Assembly: GCA_036518955.1 (NCBI GenBank)
Contig: DATDMG010000556.1
Coordinates: 1 to 37,956, forward strand
Direction: 5' to 3'
Source: DATDMG01 sp036518955
GTDB taxonomy: Bacteria > Actinomycetota > Actinomycetes > Actinomycetales > Kineosporiaceae
Length of the DNA: 37,956 nt
Shown here: one piece after another, positions 1 to 8,113 of the stretch
Layout of the letters: every line of letters starts with the position of its first letter
How positions within the stretch are numbered: position 1 is the first letter of the stretch
The notes under the pieces: generated by a model
Seen by the model: the letters and a program-made list of their open reading frames with translations, nothing else
Databases searched by the model: none
What the model was told of the DNA's origin: nothing
Program-made: the position numbers and the translations under genes

Positions 1-3000
1 GGGAGTCACCGCCGAGGTCGAAGAAGTCGTCGTCCGGTGCGACCGCCGGCAGCCCGAGGACGTCGGCGAAGGCCTGGCAGAGGATCTCCTCGTGCGGGCC
101 GCGGGTCGCCCGGGCCGGGTCGTCCCGCCCGGCGTCCGGGGCCGGCAGAGCGGCCCGGTCCACCTTCCCGTTACGGGTCAACGGCATCCGCGGCAGGGCC
201 ACGACGACGTTCGGCACCATGTAGTCCGGCAGGACGGCGGCCGTCTGATGGCGCACCGCGGCGACGTCCAGGTCGCCCTCGACAGCCACCACGTAGGCGA
301 CCAGGAGCACCCGCTCACCCTGCCGCTGGACGGTGACGACGGACTCGGCCACCTGCGGCAGTGCCGTCAGGACGGCCTCGACCTCGCCGAGCTCCACCCG
401 GTGGCCGCGCACCTTGACCTGGTGGTCGCGGCGCCCGAGGAACTCCAGCAGGCCGTCCGCGCGCCACCGCACCTGGTCGCCGGTGCGGTACATCCGATCC
501 CCCGTCGCGGCGAACGGATCGGCGACGAAGGCTGCCGCGGTCCGGCGTACCTCGTCGAGATATCCCCGCCCCACCCCGACACCGGCGACGTACAGCTCGC
601 CGACCGACCCGGTGGGGGCCAGCTGCAGCGTCTGGTCGAGCACGTACAGCCGGGTGTTGCGCACCGGCCCGCCCACCGGAACCCGCTCGGCGGCCGGATG
701 GCCGCCGAACCGCAGGCCGACCTGGGCCACGTCGTCCGAGCATTCCGCCGGTCCGTAGGCGTTCATCAGCCGCACCCGGGGGAACCGCTGTTCCCACCGG
801 GCCCACAACTCCACCGGGAACGTCTCCCCGGTCACCACCAGCCAGCGCATCCGGGGCAGCGCCCCCACCGGCTCACCCTCGTCGAAGGTATCCAGCGCCG
901 CCCGCAGCAGTGAGGGGACCACCTCCAGCACGGTCACGCCCTCGTCCTCGGCGATCTGGAAGAGCTCCACCGGGTCACGTGCGGTGGCCCGGCTCACCAC
1001 CCGCAGCCGGCCGCCCACCACCAGCGGGGCCAGCATCTGCCACACCGACACGTCGAAGGTGACCGGTGCGTTGTGCACCACCACGTCCGACGCCGTCATC
1101 CCCAGGTCCTCCACCTTGCAGGCGACGTGGTTGGCCATCCCCGCCCGGTGCACCATGGCGCCCTTCGGCCGGCCGGTGGACCCCGACGTGAAGATCACGT
1201 ATGCCAGCCCCTGCGGCGACACCGGCACGAGCTCGATCTGGCGACCCTCGCCCCGCTGCACCACCAGGACCTGAACGACGCCGGACGCGGCCGCGACCTG
1301 CTGTGCCAGCGGCACGCTCGGTCGGTCGGTGAGCAGCCATCGCGACCCCGCCGTGGTGAGCAGATCGACGCTGCGCGCCACCGGTGCTCCCACGTCCAGC
1401 GGTAGCCAGGCCCCACCGGCCGCCAAGGCGCCCAGCACCGATCCGATGAACTCCGCACCGGGTTCGGCCAGGACGCCCACCAGTTCGTCCGGGTTCAACC
1501 CTCCCTCGACCAGCGTGCCGGCCACCCATCCGGCCAGCAGCACCAGCTCCCGATACGTCAAGGCGCCGTCGTCGTCCACCACGGCCACCTGGTCGGGCGA
1601 GGCCGCCGCGACGTCCCAGACCTGAGCCGCCACGTCCGGCGGATCGGCCGCCGAGGGGCCGGTCCCCCAGGTGCCGAGCAGCCGCTGGCTCTCGACCGGG
1701 CTGAGCAGCGGAACCGCTGCGGCCCGCACGTCCACATCGGCGACGGCAGCGCCCAGCACGCTCACCAGCCGCCCTGCCAGCACCGGCAGCGACATCCCCT
1801 CGGGCAGTTCCACCGCAGACTCGAACCGGAACTCCAGCTCCCGCCCGGGGATGACGTTGAGCGTGACCGGGTAATGCGTCGCGTCCCGCACCTGGGCGTC
1901 CACCACGCGCACTCGGTCACTCAGCTCGGTCACCTCGGCCCCGAGCGGCTGGTTCGCCACGACGACGAGCGTGTCGAACAGCTCACCGAGCCCCGCGATC
2001 CCTTGCACCTCGGCCAGTCCCAGATGCTGGTGCTCCCGGAGCGCGACCTGCTCGGCCTGCACCCGCCGCAGCAACGACAGCATCGACTCGGCAGGGTCGA
2101 CGCGCACCCGCACCGGGATGGTGTTGATGAAGGCACCGACCATCGACTCGAAGCCCGGCAGCTGCGCCGGGCGCCCGGCGACCGTCGTCCCGAACACCAC
2201 GTCGGAGCGGGACAGCAGCCGGGCCAGCAGCAGCGCCCAGCAGCCCTGGACGACGCTGCCCAGGGTGAGCCCGTGTCCCCGGGCCCAGGTCTGCAGCGCC
2301 GCCGTCTGGTCCACGGACAGGCGGTGGCTCACCGTCAGGGCGTCGCTCGGACGGCGGTCGCGCGCGCTGGTCAGCAGGCTCGGCTCGGTCAGGTCCGCCA
2401 GCGCGGCGGACCACGCCGCGCGGGCACGGCCGCCGTCCTGGGCCGACAGCCAGGCCAGGAAGTCCCGGTAGGGGGTCACCGCGGGCAGCGCGGCGGAACT
2501 GCCCGAGACGTAGTAGAGGCTCAGGTCACGCATCATCGGGCCGATGGACCAGCCGTCGACGACGCTGTGGTGCAGGGTCAGCAGCAGCCGATGGCGCCCC
2601 TGCCCCAGGACGACCAGCGTGCAGCGCAGCAGGGGGGGCGTGGCCAGGTCGAACCGTTCGGCCCGGTCCGCGTCCGCCACCGCCTGCGCCGCGGCCAGCC
2701 GCTCGCCGTCGGGATGGCCGGTCAGGTCGACCTGGCGCCACGGCAACTGCACCGTGCGGGGCACCACCTGCACCGGCGTGCCCGCGCCGTCGCGCCGGAA
2801 GCAGACCCGGAGGGTCTCGTGCCGGGCCAGCAACTCGGTCATCGCCCAGCGGAGGGCCGGCACGTCCAGCTCGCCCTCCAGATCGGCGATCACCTGGACC
2901 GTGTAGGGGTCCGTCTCCTGCGCATACTCCGCCAGGAACAGCAGGCCTTCCTGGAAGGAGGTCAGCGGGTAGACGTCCTGCAGGCCGGTCGGCTCCTCCA

Positions 3001-3001
3001 T
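1..3001 (-). CDS. Non-ribosomal peptide synthetase, C-A-T module (3' end beyond the left edge)
   Basis: The frame is open from an ATG at 3001 (GGTGAG-type RBS just upstream) to the window edge, giving at least 1000 residues. The order is condensation, adenylation, carrier domain. The C domain begins almost at the N-terminus and has the active-site motif HHSVVDG near residue 143. The A domain has core A3 FTSGSTGRPKG near residue 603, NAYGPAE (A5) and NGKVDR (A10). The carrier motif LGGDS lies at the very edge, with the phosphopantetheine serine at bases 2-4 (Ser1000). By alignment to GrsA the ten pocket residues read D-V-W-E-V-T-A-D-D-K. The acidic residues hint at a basic amino acid; this is inference. 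Because the protein starts with a C domain, it should accept a peptidyl or aminoacyl donor from another protein. No thioesterase or upstream module is visible. The protein may form part of the product pathway suggested further right, but nothing here proves a link. Confidence 0.93.
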   Translation of the reverse strand, partial: MEEPTGLQDVYPLTSFQEGLLFLAEYAQETDPYTVQVIADLEGELDVPALRWAMTELLARHETLRVCFRRDGAGTPVQVVPRTVQLPWRQVDLTGHPDGERLAAAQAVADADRAERFDLATPPLLRCTLVVLGQGRHRLLLTLHHSVVDGWSIGPMMRDLSLYYVSGSSAALPAVTPYRDFLAWLSAQDGGRARAAWSAALADLTEPSLLTSARDRRPSDALTVSHRLSVDQTAALQTWARGHGLTLGSVVQGCWALLLARLLSRSDVVFGTTVAGRPAQLPGFESMVGAFINTIPVRVRVDPAESMLSLLRRVQAEQVALREHQHLGLAEVQGIAGLGELFDTLVVVANQPLGAEVTELSDRVRVVDAQVRDATHYPVTLNVIPGRELEFRFESAVELPEGMSLPVLAGRLVSVLGAAVADVDVRAAAVPLLSPVESQRLLGTWGTGPSAADPPDVAAQVWDVAAASPDQVAVVDDDGALTYRELVLLAGWVAGTLVEGGLNPDELVGVLAEPGAEFIGSVLGALAAGGAWLPLDVGAPVARSVDLLTTAGSRWLLTDRPSVPLAQQVAAASGVVQVLVVQRGEGRQIELVPVSPQGLAYVIFTSGSTGRPKGAMVHRAGMANHVACKVEDLGMTASDVVVHNAPVTFDVSVWQMLAPLVVGGRLRVVSRATARDPVELFQIAEDEGVTVLEVVPSLLRAALDTFDEGEPVGALPRMRWLVVTGETFPVELWARWEQRFPRVRLMNAYGPAECSDDVAQVGLRFGGHPAAERVPVGGPVRNTRLYVLDQTLQLAPTGSVGELYVAGVGVGRGYLDEVRRTAAAFVADPFAATGDRMYRTGDQVRWRADGLLEFLGRRDHQVKVRGHRVELGEVEAVLTALPQVAESVVTVQRQGERVLLVAYVVAVEGDLDVAAVRHQTAAVLPDYMVPNVVVALPRMPLTRNGKVDRAALPAPDAGRDDPARATRGPHEEILCQAFADVLGLPAVAPDDDFFDLGGDS

Positions 3002-3015
3002 GCCTCACCTTTCGC

Positions 3016-3312
3016 TCACACGGCACCCGACGGCCGCGGTGGCTCGAACGGGTGGTTCCGGCGGCCGTCAGCGCCTGAGGCCGCCATGCATTGCGACATC
3101 GATCGGCCCGAGGTCGGCACGACCTGCTGGACCCACGACCCGACGTCACGGGGATCTGTGAGGTCGACCCGCGACCTCACAGCCGCGAAGCCGGCGCCGG
3201 TGCCGATCGCCAGGCTCGGTGCGAACGTGTCGACGCCCACCTCGATGCTGGAGCACCCCCGGAACCACAGCAAGCCCTCTTCGGTGGTGTTCGTGCGGCA
3301 GTGCTCGCGCAC
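3016..3312 (-). CDS. Small protein of unknown function upstream of the NRPS gene
   Basis: This 98-residue ORF ends 14 bases before the NRPS start and runs in the same direction, so the two may be co-transcribed. Codon third positions are mostly G or C, as in real genes of this window. The segment reading LLWFRGCSSIEVGVDTF looks like ordinary folded protein rather than a shadow frame. It is not an MbtH-like protein: the conserved Trp and NP-F-D-D pattern is missing. I do not recognise the family. There is no signal peptide or membrane segment. The start is uncertain because no strong RBS precedes the first ATG. It could also be the remnant of a longer gene. Confidence 0.45.
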   Translation of the reverse strand: MREHCRTNTTEEGLLWFRGCSSIEVGVDTFAPSLAIGTGAGFAAVRSRVDLTDPRDVGSWVQQVVPTSGRSMSQCMAASGADGRRNHPFEPPRPSGAV

Positions 3313-3414
3313 GGTCGGCCCTGACGCGCGACTGGTCAGGCGCGGGATGATTCGGCAGTCCGGCGATTCGGCGATTCGGCCGGCCCGTGCATTCCGTAAA
3401 GTGGATTCCGCCGC

Positions 3415-4272
3415 TCAGCAGGACGCGCGCAGGCGGTCGCGGGGATGCTCCGTGGCCGCTCGATCTCCGCTCCGGGCCAACAGGTCGAGCAGTCCGGTCT
3501 GCCGCTCAAGGATCAGCTGCTGCAGCCGATACAGCTCTGGCCCCGGCTCCACCCCGAACGTCTCGCGCATCCAGCGTCGCATCCGCTGGAACTCGTCCAG
3601 GCTCTCGGTCTGCCGGCCGCTCAGATAGAGCGCGATCATCAGCAGCGCCACGAACCGCTCCCGGTCGGGGAACTGCGACCGCAACTCGCGGACGTCGCTC
3701 AGCACCTCACGTTGTCGGCCCAAGAGCAATTGGACCACGATGAGGTCCTCCCGAGCCAGCAGATACCACTCGTCGAGCATCGCCGCCGCTGCCTGGCGGC
3801 GCACCCCCGAGCCGACCTTGAAGACGGCCGGCCCATGCCACAGCCGCAGCGCCGAGCGCAACATCTCCAACGCGTCGCCGGGGCGCTCCCACACCACGGC
3901 CATGCTCGCCCGAACCTGCTCGACGAAGCGGTTCGCGTCGATGGCCGCTGGGGCGACATTGAGCAGATAGCCGCGGGGCGCGGTGAGGATGAGTCTCGGA
4001 GCGCCGTACAGCGGGCCGCTCTCGGTCATGCGCCGCAGCCGCGCCACCCCCGCCTGCACAGCATTTCTCGCCTTCGCCGGTGGACGCTCTCCCCACAGCT
4101 CGTCGATGAGCTCCTCGACCGGCACCACCCGCTGAACGTTGATCGCCAACATCGAGAGAATGCCCTCCAGCCGCGAGGGACCCACGTGGAGGGCCCCACT
4201 CGCGGTCCGTATCTCCATACGACCGAGCAGATTCACCTCGATAGCGTCGAGCAGTGGACCCAACCCGTCCAT
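3415..4272 (-). CDS. SARP-family transcriptional regulator
   Basis: This 285-residue protein has an N-terminal OmpR-like winged helix (about residues 10-105, with ELIDELWGERPPAKARNAVQ and the wing segment LTAPRGYLLNV). A bacterial transcriptional activation domain follows (about 110-265, ending in the typical GVEPGPELYRLQQLIL). There is no ATPase or TPR extension, so it is the short ActII-ORF4/RedD type that usually activates a nearby biosynthetic cluster by binding direct repeats. The ATG at 4272 has a good purine-rich RBS (GGAGGGAGAGG, six bases away). It sits upstream of the NRPS gene on the same strand and is divergent from a second SARP, so a role in switching on the NRPS locus is likely but inferred. 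Confidence 0.9.
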   Translation of the reverse strand: MDGLGPLLDAIEVNLLGRMEIRTASGALHVGPSRLEGILSMLAINVQRVVPVEELIDELWGERPPAKARNAVQAGVARLRRMTESGPLYGAPRLILTAPRGYLLNVAPAAIDANRFVEQVRASMAVVWERPGDALEMLRSALRLWHGPAVFKVGSGVRRQAAAAMLDEWYLLAREDLIVVQLLLGRQREVLSDVRELRSQFPDRERFVALLMIALYLSGRQTESLDEFQRMRRWMRETFGVEPGPELYRLQQLILERQTGLLDLLARSGDRAATEHPRDRLRASC

Positions 4273-5037
4273 CAGGCACCTCTCCCTCCGACAACCATGG
4301 CCGACAATTCTGCTCTCGCGAGCGATCCCGAGATCACCCTCACTCTAACACCGCCGAAGAAGGCTGCAACAAGCAACTTGGGAGACTTTCGAATACTCGG
4401 TGCGACCAAACCAATTCGAAAACGAAATAGTCCGCAGACCATGGCGTACTGACCACGCACTGGAGATTGCCGTCTCATGCCAGAAACTTTCATGGGCGAC
4501 GGAACGAAAAGTGGACGCCTGGACAGTCATCGCCTTACGAGGCTAATCAACAGGTGACCGACGGCGGTCTCATGCCCATGTAAAATTCGCTGGAGCAGCC
4601 ATGTTCCAGGCAGGCGCACCGCCGAGGGCCACTCGCCGTCCGCCGGCTCCACCCCGGCCCGGCGACGTCCAGACCCGAGCGAGGCGTGATCGCGGACAGG
4701 AGACGGCCGGCCTGATCGGGACTCCTGGTGCCCGGCCGCTGCCACTACGTGCCCACCGCATGTCGGCTGCGGGCCAAAACATGCCCAACTCATGCTCTCC
4801 TGGGCGAAACGTCTGGCCAGAAGCGGCTCTTGCGGGGAAGCTGGGGGACGAAGCTGGCCAATTCGCCCCCCGGAGGACGGCGACGGGCAGGACCTGTTGC
4901 CACCCCCGGCGGGGTCGTCAGCTCGGGCACATCTGAGGCGGACGCAGGTCGGCGAGGCAACGATGCCCAACGGTTCCACGTCCGCCCCGGGCCCGCGACT
5001 GACGATCCGCCCATGCCCGCATGGAGGCATCCCGCTC
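4273..5037. other. Intergenic region between two divergent SARP genes
   Basis: I see no convincing gene here. Bases 4300-4600 are clearly richer in A/T than the surroundings, as expected for regulatory DNA. Two TTCGAA palindromes lie at 4388-4393 and 4415-4420, with start points 27 bases apart. Either could be part of an operator, but no matching regulator is identified. The second SARP might start at 4963 rather than 5038, which would shorten this gap. Confidence 0.5.
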
Positions 5038-5931
5038 ATGACACCCAGCACGCCGGCCACCGCGCACCAGTCCACCAGCGCGAGGTTTCAGATCATCGGC
5101 CCCATCTCGGTCACCACCAGCGGCGGCTACCCGACCCTGCTGACGGGACGAAAGGTGGGCGCGGTGCTGGTGACCCTCGCGGTCCGCGCCAACCTCGTGA
5201 CCCCCCTGGACACCCTGGTCGCGGAGGTCTGGGGCGACCGCCCGCCGCGTCGGACCGTCGCCTCCGTGCAGGTCTACATCTCGCAGCTGCGACGGCTGAT
5301 GGGCCAGCGCACGGCCACCACCGGCCCGTTGATCACCACGGCGCCCGGGTACCTGCTCCGGGTCGGACCGGGCGACCTCGACAGCGAGATCTTTCGAGAC
5401 CTGCTCGAGGCCGGCCGGGCACAGCTCGCAGCAGGGCTCCTGAGCGAAGCCGGCGAGACCCTGCAGCGCGCCCTGGACATGGCCGGTAACGGACCGTGGA
5501 CGCAGATCGGGCACGGGCCCCTCCTGCGCGAGTTCGCCTCGTGGCTGGAGCGGAGCCGGATCGAGTGCCTCGACCTGCTGGTCCAGGTCGCGTTCGCCCG
5601 CGGTCGGCACGCGGAGCAGATCAGCCATCTCTATGCCCTCGTCTCGGAGCACCCACTGCACGAATCGTTCGCGTGGTACCTGATGGAATCACTACGCCGG
5701 TCCAACCGCAGGGCTGAGGCACTGAGGGTGTTCGACACCTACCGGACGCGGTTAGCTCGGGAATTCGGCCTCGAACCCGGTCCGGACCTCACCTGGCTGC
5801 GGAACTGGATCCTGGAGAGCGGGACCCCCGTGCCCGACCTGCCGCACGAGCAGAGCCTCCTGCGGTTGGGTGGCCTACCATCGGCCGACAAGTCCGGCTC
5901 GGCCGGCGAACGGTCCTGGGTCGACCGCTGA
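5038..5931 (+). CDS. SARP-family transcriptional regulator containing a TTA codon
   Basis: This is a short SARP of 297 residues from the ATG at 5038. It has a winged-helix DNA-binding region (LVAEVWGDRPPRRTVASVQV, then the wing ITTAPGYLLRVGPGDLD) and a BTAD domain ending in REFGLEPGPDLTWLRNWIL. An upstream in-frame ATG at 4963 follows GGCGAGG at five bases and would add 25 residues. The SARP fold begins at about residue 15 from 5038, so I prefer the shorter form. Codon 239 (bases 5752-5754) is TTA, which in streptomycetes and relatives makes a gene depend on the rare bldA tRNA. Translation may therefore be developmentally limited. It is divergent from the other SARP and is followed by a strong hairpin. 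Confidence 0.9.
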   Translation: MTPSTPATAHQSTSARFQIIGPISVTTSGGYPTLLTGRKVGAVLVTLAVRANLVTPLDTLVAEVWGDRPPRRTVASVQVYISQLRRLMGQRTATTGPLITTAPGYLLRVGPGDLDSEIFRDLLEAGRAQLAAGLLSEAGETLQRALDMAGNGPWTQIGHGPLLREFASWLERSRIECLDLLVQVAFARGRHAEQISHLYALVSEHPLHESFAWYLMESLRRSNRRAEALRVFDTYRTRLAREFGLEPGPDLTWLRNWILESGTPVPDLPHEQSLLRLGGLPSADKSGSAGERSWVDR

Positions 5932-5932
5932 A

Positions 5933-5981
5933 CCTCGCAGGGCCGGACCGTCCGCCGCTACGGGGGTCCGGCCCTGCGAGG
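5933..5981 (+). terminator. Perfect 17-bp hairpin after the second SARP gene
   Basis: The left arm 5933-5949 (CCTCGCAGGGCCGGACC) pairs perfectly with 5965-5981 across a 15-base loop. It begins two bases after the stop codon. There is no T-run, which is common for actinobacterial terminators. Confidence 0.75.
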
Positions 5982-6276
5982 TCCAGCGGTCGGCGCGAGG
6001 CGTCGTCCGCCGGTCGGTGTGGGACTCGACACGCAGCAACTGCCGCTCGAGGGCGAGGACCTCGGCCAGACCCTGTTTCGTCGACGTCAGGGTCCGCATC
6101 GTACGTCGGATTGGCCGGGCCGGCCAGGTCGGCGGACAGGCCGAGAGGCCCGCCCCACGACCTGGTTCCGGATCGCGGCCCATTGGAGCCCGCGGCAGCG
6201 GACAGTGGTGTCCGCAGGGCGGAGAGTGGTGCCGACGAGCCCGCTCTCGTTGATCGGCCGGCCGAGAACCTCCGCT
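5982..6276. other. No gene recognised
   Basis: There are short open frames on both strands, but none has a recognisable fold or a good start. A minus-strand segment beginning with an ATG at 6099 reads like protein for about 30 residues and then becomes arginine/proline-rich. I treat it as non-coding or a decayed remnant. Confidence 0.4.
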
Positions 6277-6684
6277 CTAGCCGGGGGGATTCACGCCGCA
6301 TTTGCGAGCGATCGTCGTGAGCGCATGGAGGGCTTTTTGTGCTTCAGCCGGTGTCGCATAGTCGTAGTGAGTAGTTCTGTCGAGCGCACGGTCTATCGAC
6401 AGGAGTTCGCCATGGGAGGAGATACCCATCCTCATCATGGTGACCCCATCGGTAAACTCCCCAGAATGGAGTGTCACTGACGTTACCAGTATCTCTCCGA
6501 CATCCCACACGGGCTCCAAGTCGTGTTGGATGATCCGAGGATGGCGGAGCACCCGCGGTTCCCGCTCCTGCTCGATTCGTCGTGTTCGACCCGGAGATCC
6601 CGCAGAGACCAGGGCAAACACCAGACCATTCAGGGCGGCCTTTACCTGGGCCATACCTTCGCCGTCGTCGACCATGTCAACCAC
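6277..6684 (-). CDS. Conserved-looking protein of unknown function, lower GC
   Basis: This is a 135-residue protein with mixed hydrophobic and charged sequence, including DLEPVWDVGEILVTSVTLHS and a C-terminal helix near TPAEAQKALHALTTIARKCG. The GTG at 6684 has a good RBS (AAGGGGAG, six bases away), and a TATATT box lies further upstream around 6703-6708. Codon use is visibly less GC-rich than in its neighbours, which suggests a separate origin. I do not recognise the family. No signal peptide or membrane helix is evident. It stands alone between a terminator and a repeat-rich gap. Confidence 0.6.
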   Translation of the reverse strand: MVDMVDDGEGMAQVKAALNGLVFALVSAGSPGRTRRIEQEREPRVLRHPRIIQHDLEPVWDVGEILVTSVTLHSGEFTDGVTMMRMGISSHGELLSIDRALDRTTHYDYATPAEAQKALHALTTIARKCGVNPPG

Positions 6685-6916
6685 CCGTGACTCCCCTTGC
6701 TCAAATATATCCGCCTGCCTATGTACCAGTCTCGTCCTCCGTCGCGGGTCGCGTCCTCAGCCGCGGGTCGCGTTCTCGGCCGCGGGCCCGTCAACGCGCG
6801 GGCCAGCGCGACGACCAGCAGCAGCAGCTGGTTCCTCGCAGCCCAGATTCCGATGATCTCCCCCAGGCTGCCGCCAGGCTGCTCCGTCCTCAGGCTGCCC
6901 GTTCTCGGCGGCCTGC

Positions 6917-6983
6917 TGACGTCATTGTCAACACGATGGATGGGATCGCGAGCTCCTCACGTCATCCGCCAGGGGTGACGTCA
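6917..6983. repeat. Two TGACGTCA palindromes 59 bases apart
   Basis: The 8-bp palindrome occurs at 6917-6924 and 6976-6983. Similar flanks (CTGACGTCATTGTCAAC and GTGACGTCATCGTGCAAC) extend the similarity to about 17 bases. A related CACGTCATC lies at 6958. This may be a pair of operator sites; no regulator is assigned. Confidence 0.4.
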
Positions 6984-7017
6984 TCGTGCAACGGCGACTG
7001 TCCACGGGAAAATGATC

Positions 7018-7046
7018 TGCACCTCATCCGGGAGGGATGAGGTGCA
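7018..7046. terminator. Perfect 12-bp hairpin with a five-base loop
   Basis: TGCACCTCATCC at 7018-7029 pairs with 7035-7046 around the loop GGGAG. It lies downstream of the broken DUF6069 gene on the minus strand, so it may be that gene's old terminator. Confidence 0.55.
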
Positions 7047-7164
7047 TCGCGAAAGGCATGCGCGCGCATCGAGGGGCGGTCCCCTCGTCCTGTCTTCCAT
7101 CCGGGGTCAGTGCGGGCGGTCCACCGTCGTCGTGAGAGAGCGTATCCCGGTGTGGATCCGCTGT

Positions 7165-7560
7165 CCGGGGTGACGAAGAGGACCCGCCCGCCCAGGGCCG
7201 GCACCACGATCGCTGCGGCGACCGGGTGCAGCGTGATCAAAGTGGCCACGGAGCCGGCGTCGAACCCGAACGTGAGGTCCGGACGAACGACAGCGCGGTC
7301 AGCGCACCCGCCGTCCGCACGAACGTGGGCCGCGGCCGGCGTGCTCTGCGCGCCATCACGGCGGCGATGCCGACGCCGACGCCGACGAGCGAGAAGACCA
7401 GCGTCAGCTGCGCGAACCCGGCGATCGGGATGCTCGCGCCCGTGCTGTCGGCGAACGAGACTCCGACGGCCGACGGGTCCCGGTCGTCCCGCGGTGCGGC
7501 CGGCCCCCGGCGGGTGGCCGTGGACGACGTCGACGCTGAGCCCGCACGCGGCCGTCCTGG
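7165..7560 (-). pseudogene. Broken DUF6069-type membrane protein gene
   Basis: Two adjoining minus-strand frames together match the DUF6069 small membrane protein pattern as I know it. The first reads IPIAGFAQLTLVFSLVGVGV and continues through ARRARRPRPTFVRTAGALTA. The second continues with PDLTFGFDAGSVATLITLHP and AAAIVVPALGGRV. The join is a single-base frameshift near 7278-7285. The first frame has no ATG, GTG or TTG between its upstream stop (about 7678) and the homology, and the expected first membrane helix appears deleted. After the homology the frame runs on without its proper stop. I call it a decayed gene. A sequencing error could explain the frameshift but not the missing start and helix. 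Its family function is unknown. Confidence 0.6.
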
Positions 7561-7711
7561 GTGCTGATGCGCCGGTGCGGCGAGCGGGTGGTTCGCCTCC
7601 GCGGAACCCGGTCGGACGGCTTCTGTGGCAGGTTGTCGTATCGGCGGGACGCCGTTCGTGGTGGGGGTGCAAGGCTGTCAGCGGAATCGTACGGAGCTGA
7701 GGAGAAGCGAC

Positions 7712-8074
7712 ATGACGCACTACCTGCTGGCCGTGCACGGCCCGGCCGAGATGGACGAGTTCGGCAACTACGGCTCCAAGGAGGAGATGGAGGAGGCGTT
7801 CGCCGCGACCGGCGTCTTCAACGACAGGCTGCGCGCCGAGGGCTACTGGGTCTTCGCGGGTGGGCTTCAGCCGGCCTCGACGGCGACCGTTGTCGACGGC
7901 CAGGGTGAGACGCCGGTGGTCACCGACGGCCCCTACCTCGAGACCAAGGAGGTCCTGGGGGGTTTCTGGGTCATCGACGCGCCCGACCTCGACGTGGCGC
8001 TCAAGCTCGCGGCCGAGGGATCCAAGGCATGCCGGGGCAAGGTCGAGGTCCGTCCGTTCGAGGGCCTCGCCTGA
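7712..8074 (+). CDS. YCII/DGPF-domain protein
   Basis: This 120-residue protein is of the YCII-related (DGPF) family, with the signature VTDGPYLETKEVLGGFW around residues 69-85 and an N-terminal strand THYLLAVHG. The family has a dimeric ferredoxin-like fold. Its biochemical role is unsettled. The ATG at 7712 follows GAGGAG at a suitable distance. The gene lies 39 bases upstream of an ECF sigma factor, an arrangement known as the hallmark of group ECF42 loci, where DGPF genes are usually the sigma factor's targets. It is a complete, ordinary family member. Confidence 0.9.
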   Translation: MTHYLLAVHGPAEMDEFGNYGSKEEMEEAFAATGVFNDRLRAEGYWVFAGGLQPASTATVVDGQGETPVVTDGPYLETKEVLGGFWVIDAPDLDVALKLAAEGSKACRGKVEVRPFEGLA

Positions 8075-8113
8075 GCCGGACCGACGGACGACTGATCGAC
8101 GCAGGACTGATCG

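Noticed and set aside
1874..3628. Plus-strand open frame of 584 codons
   Set aside because: It lies antisense to the NRPS gene and its translation is Arg/Gln/His/Pro-rich with no motif; a shadow of GC-rich codons.
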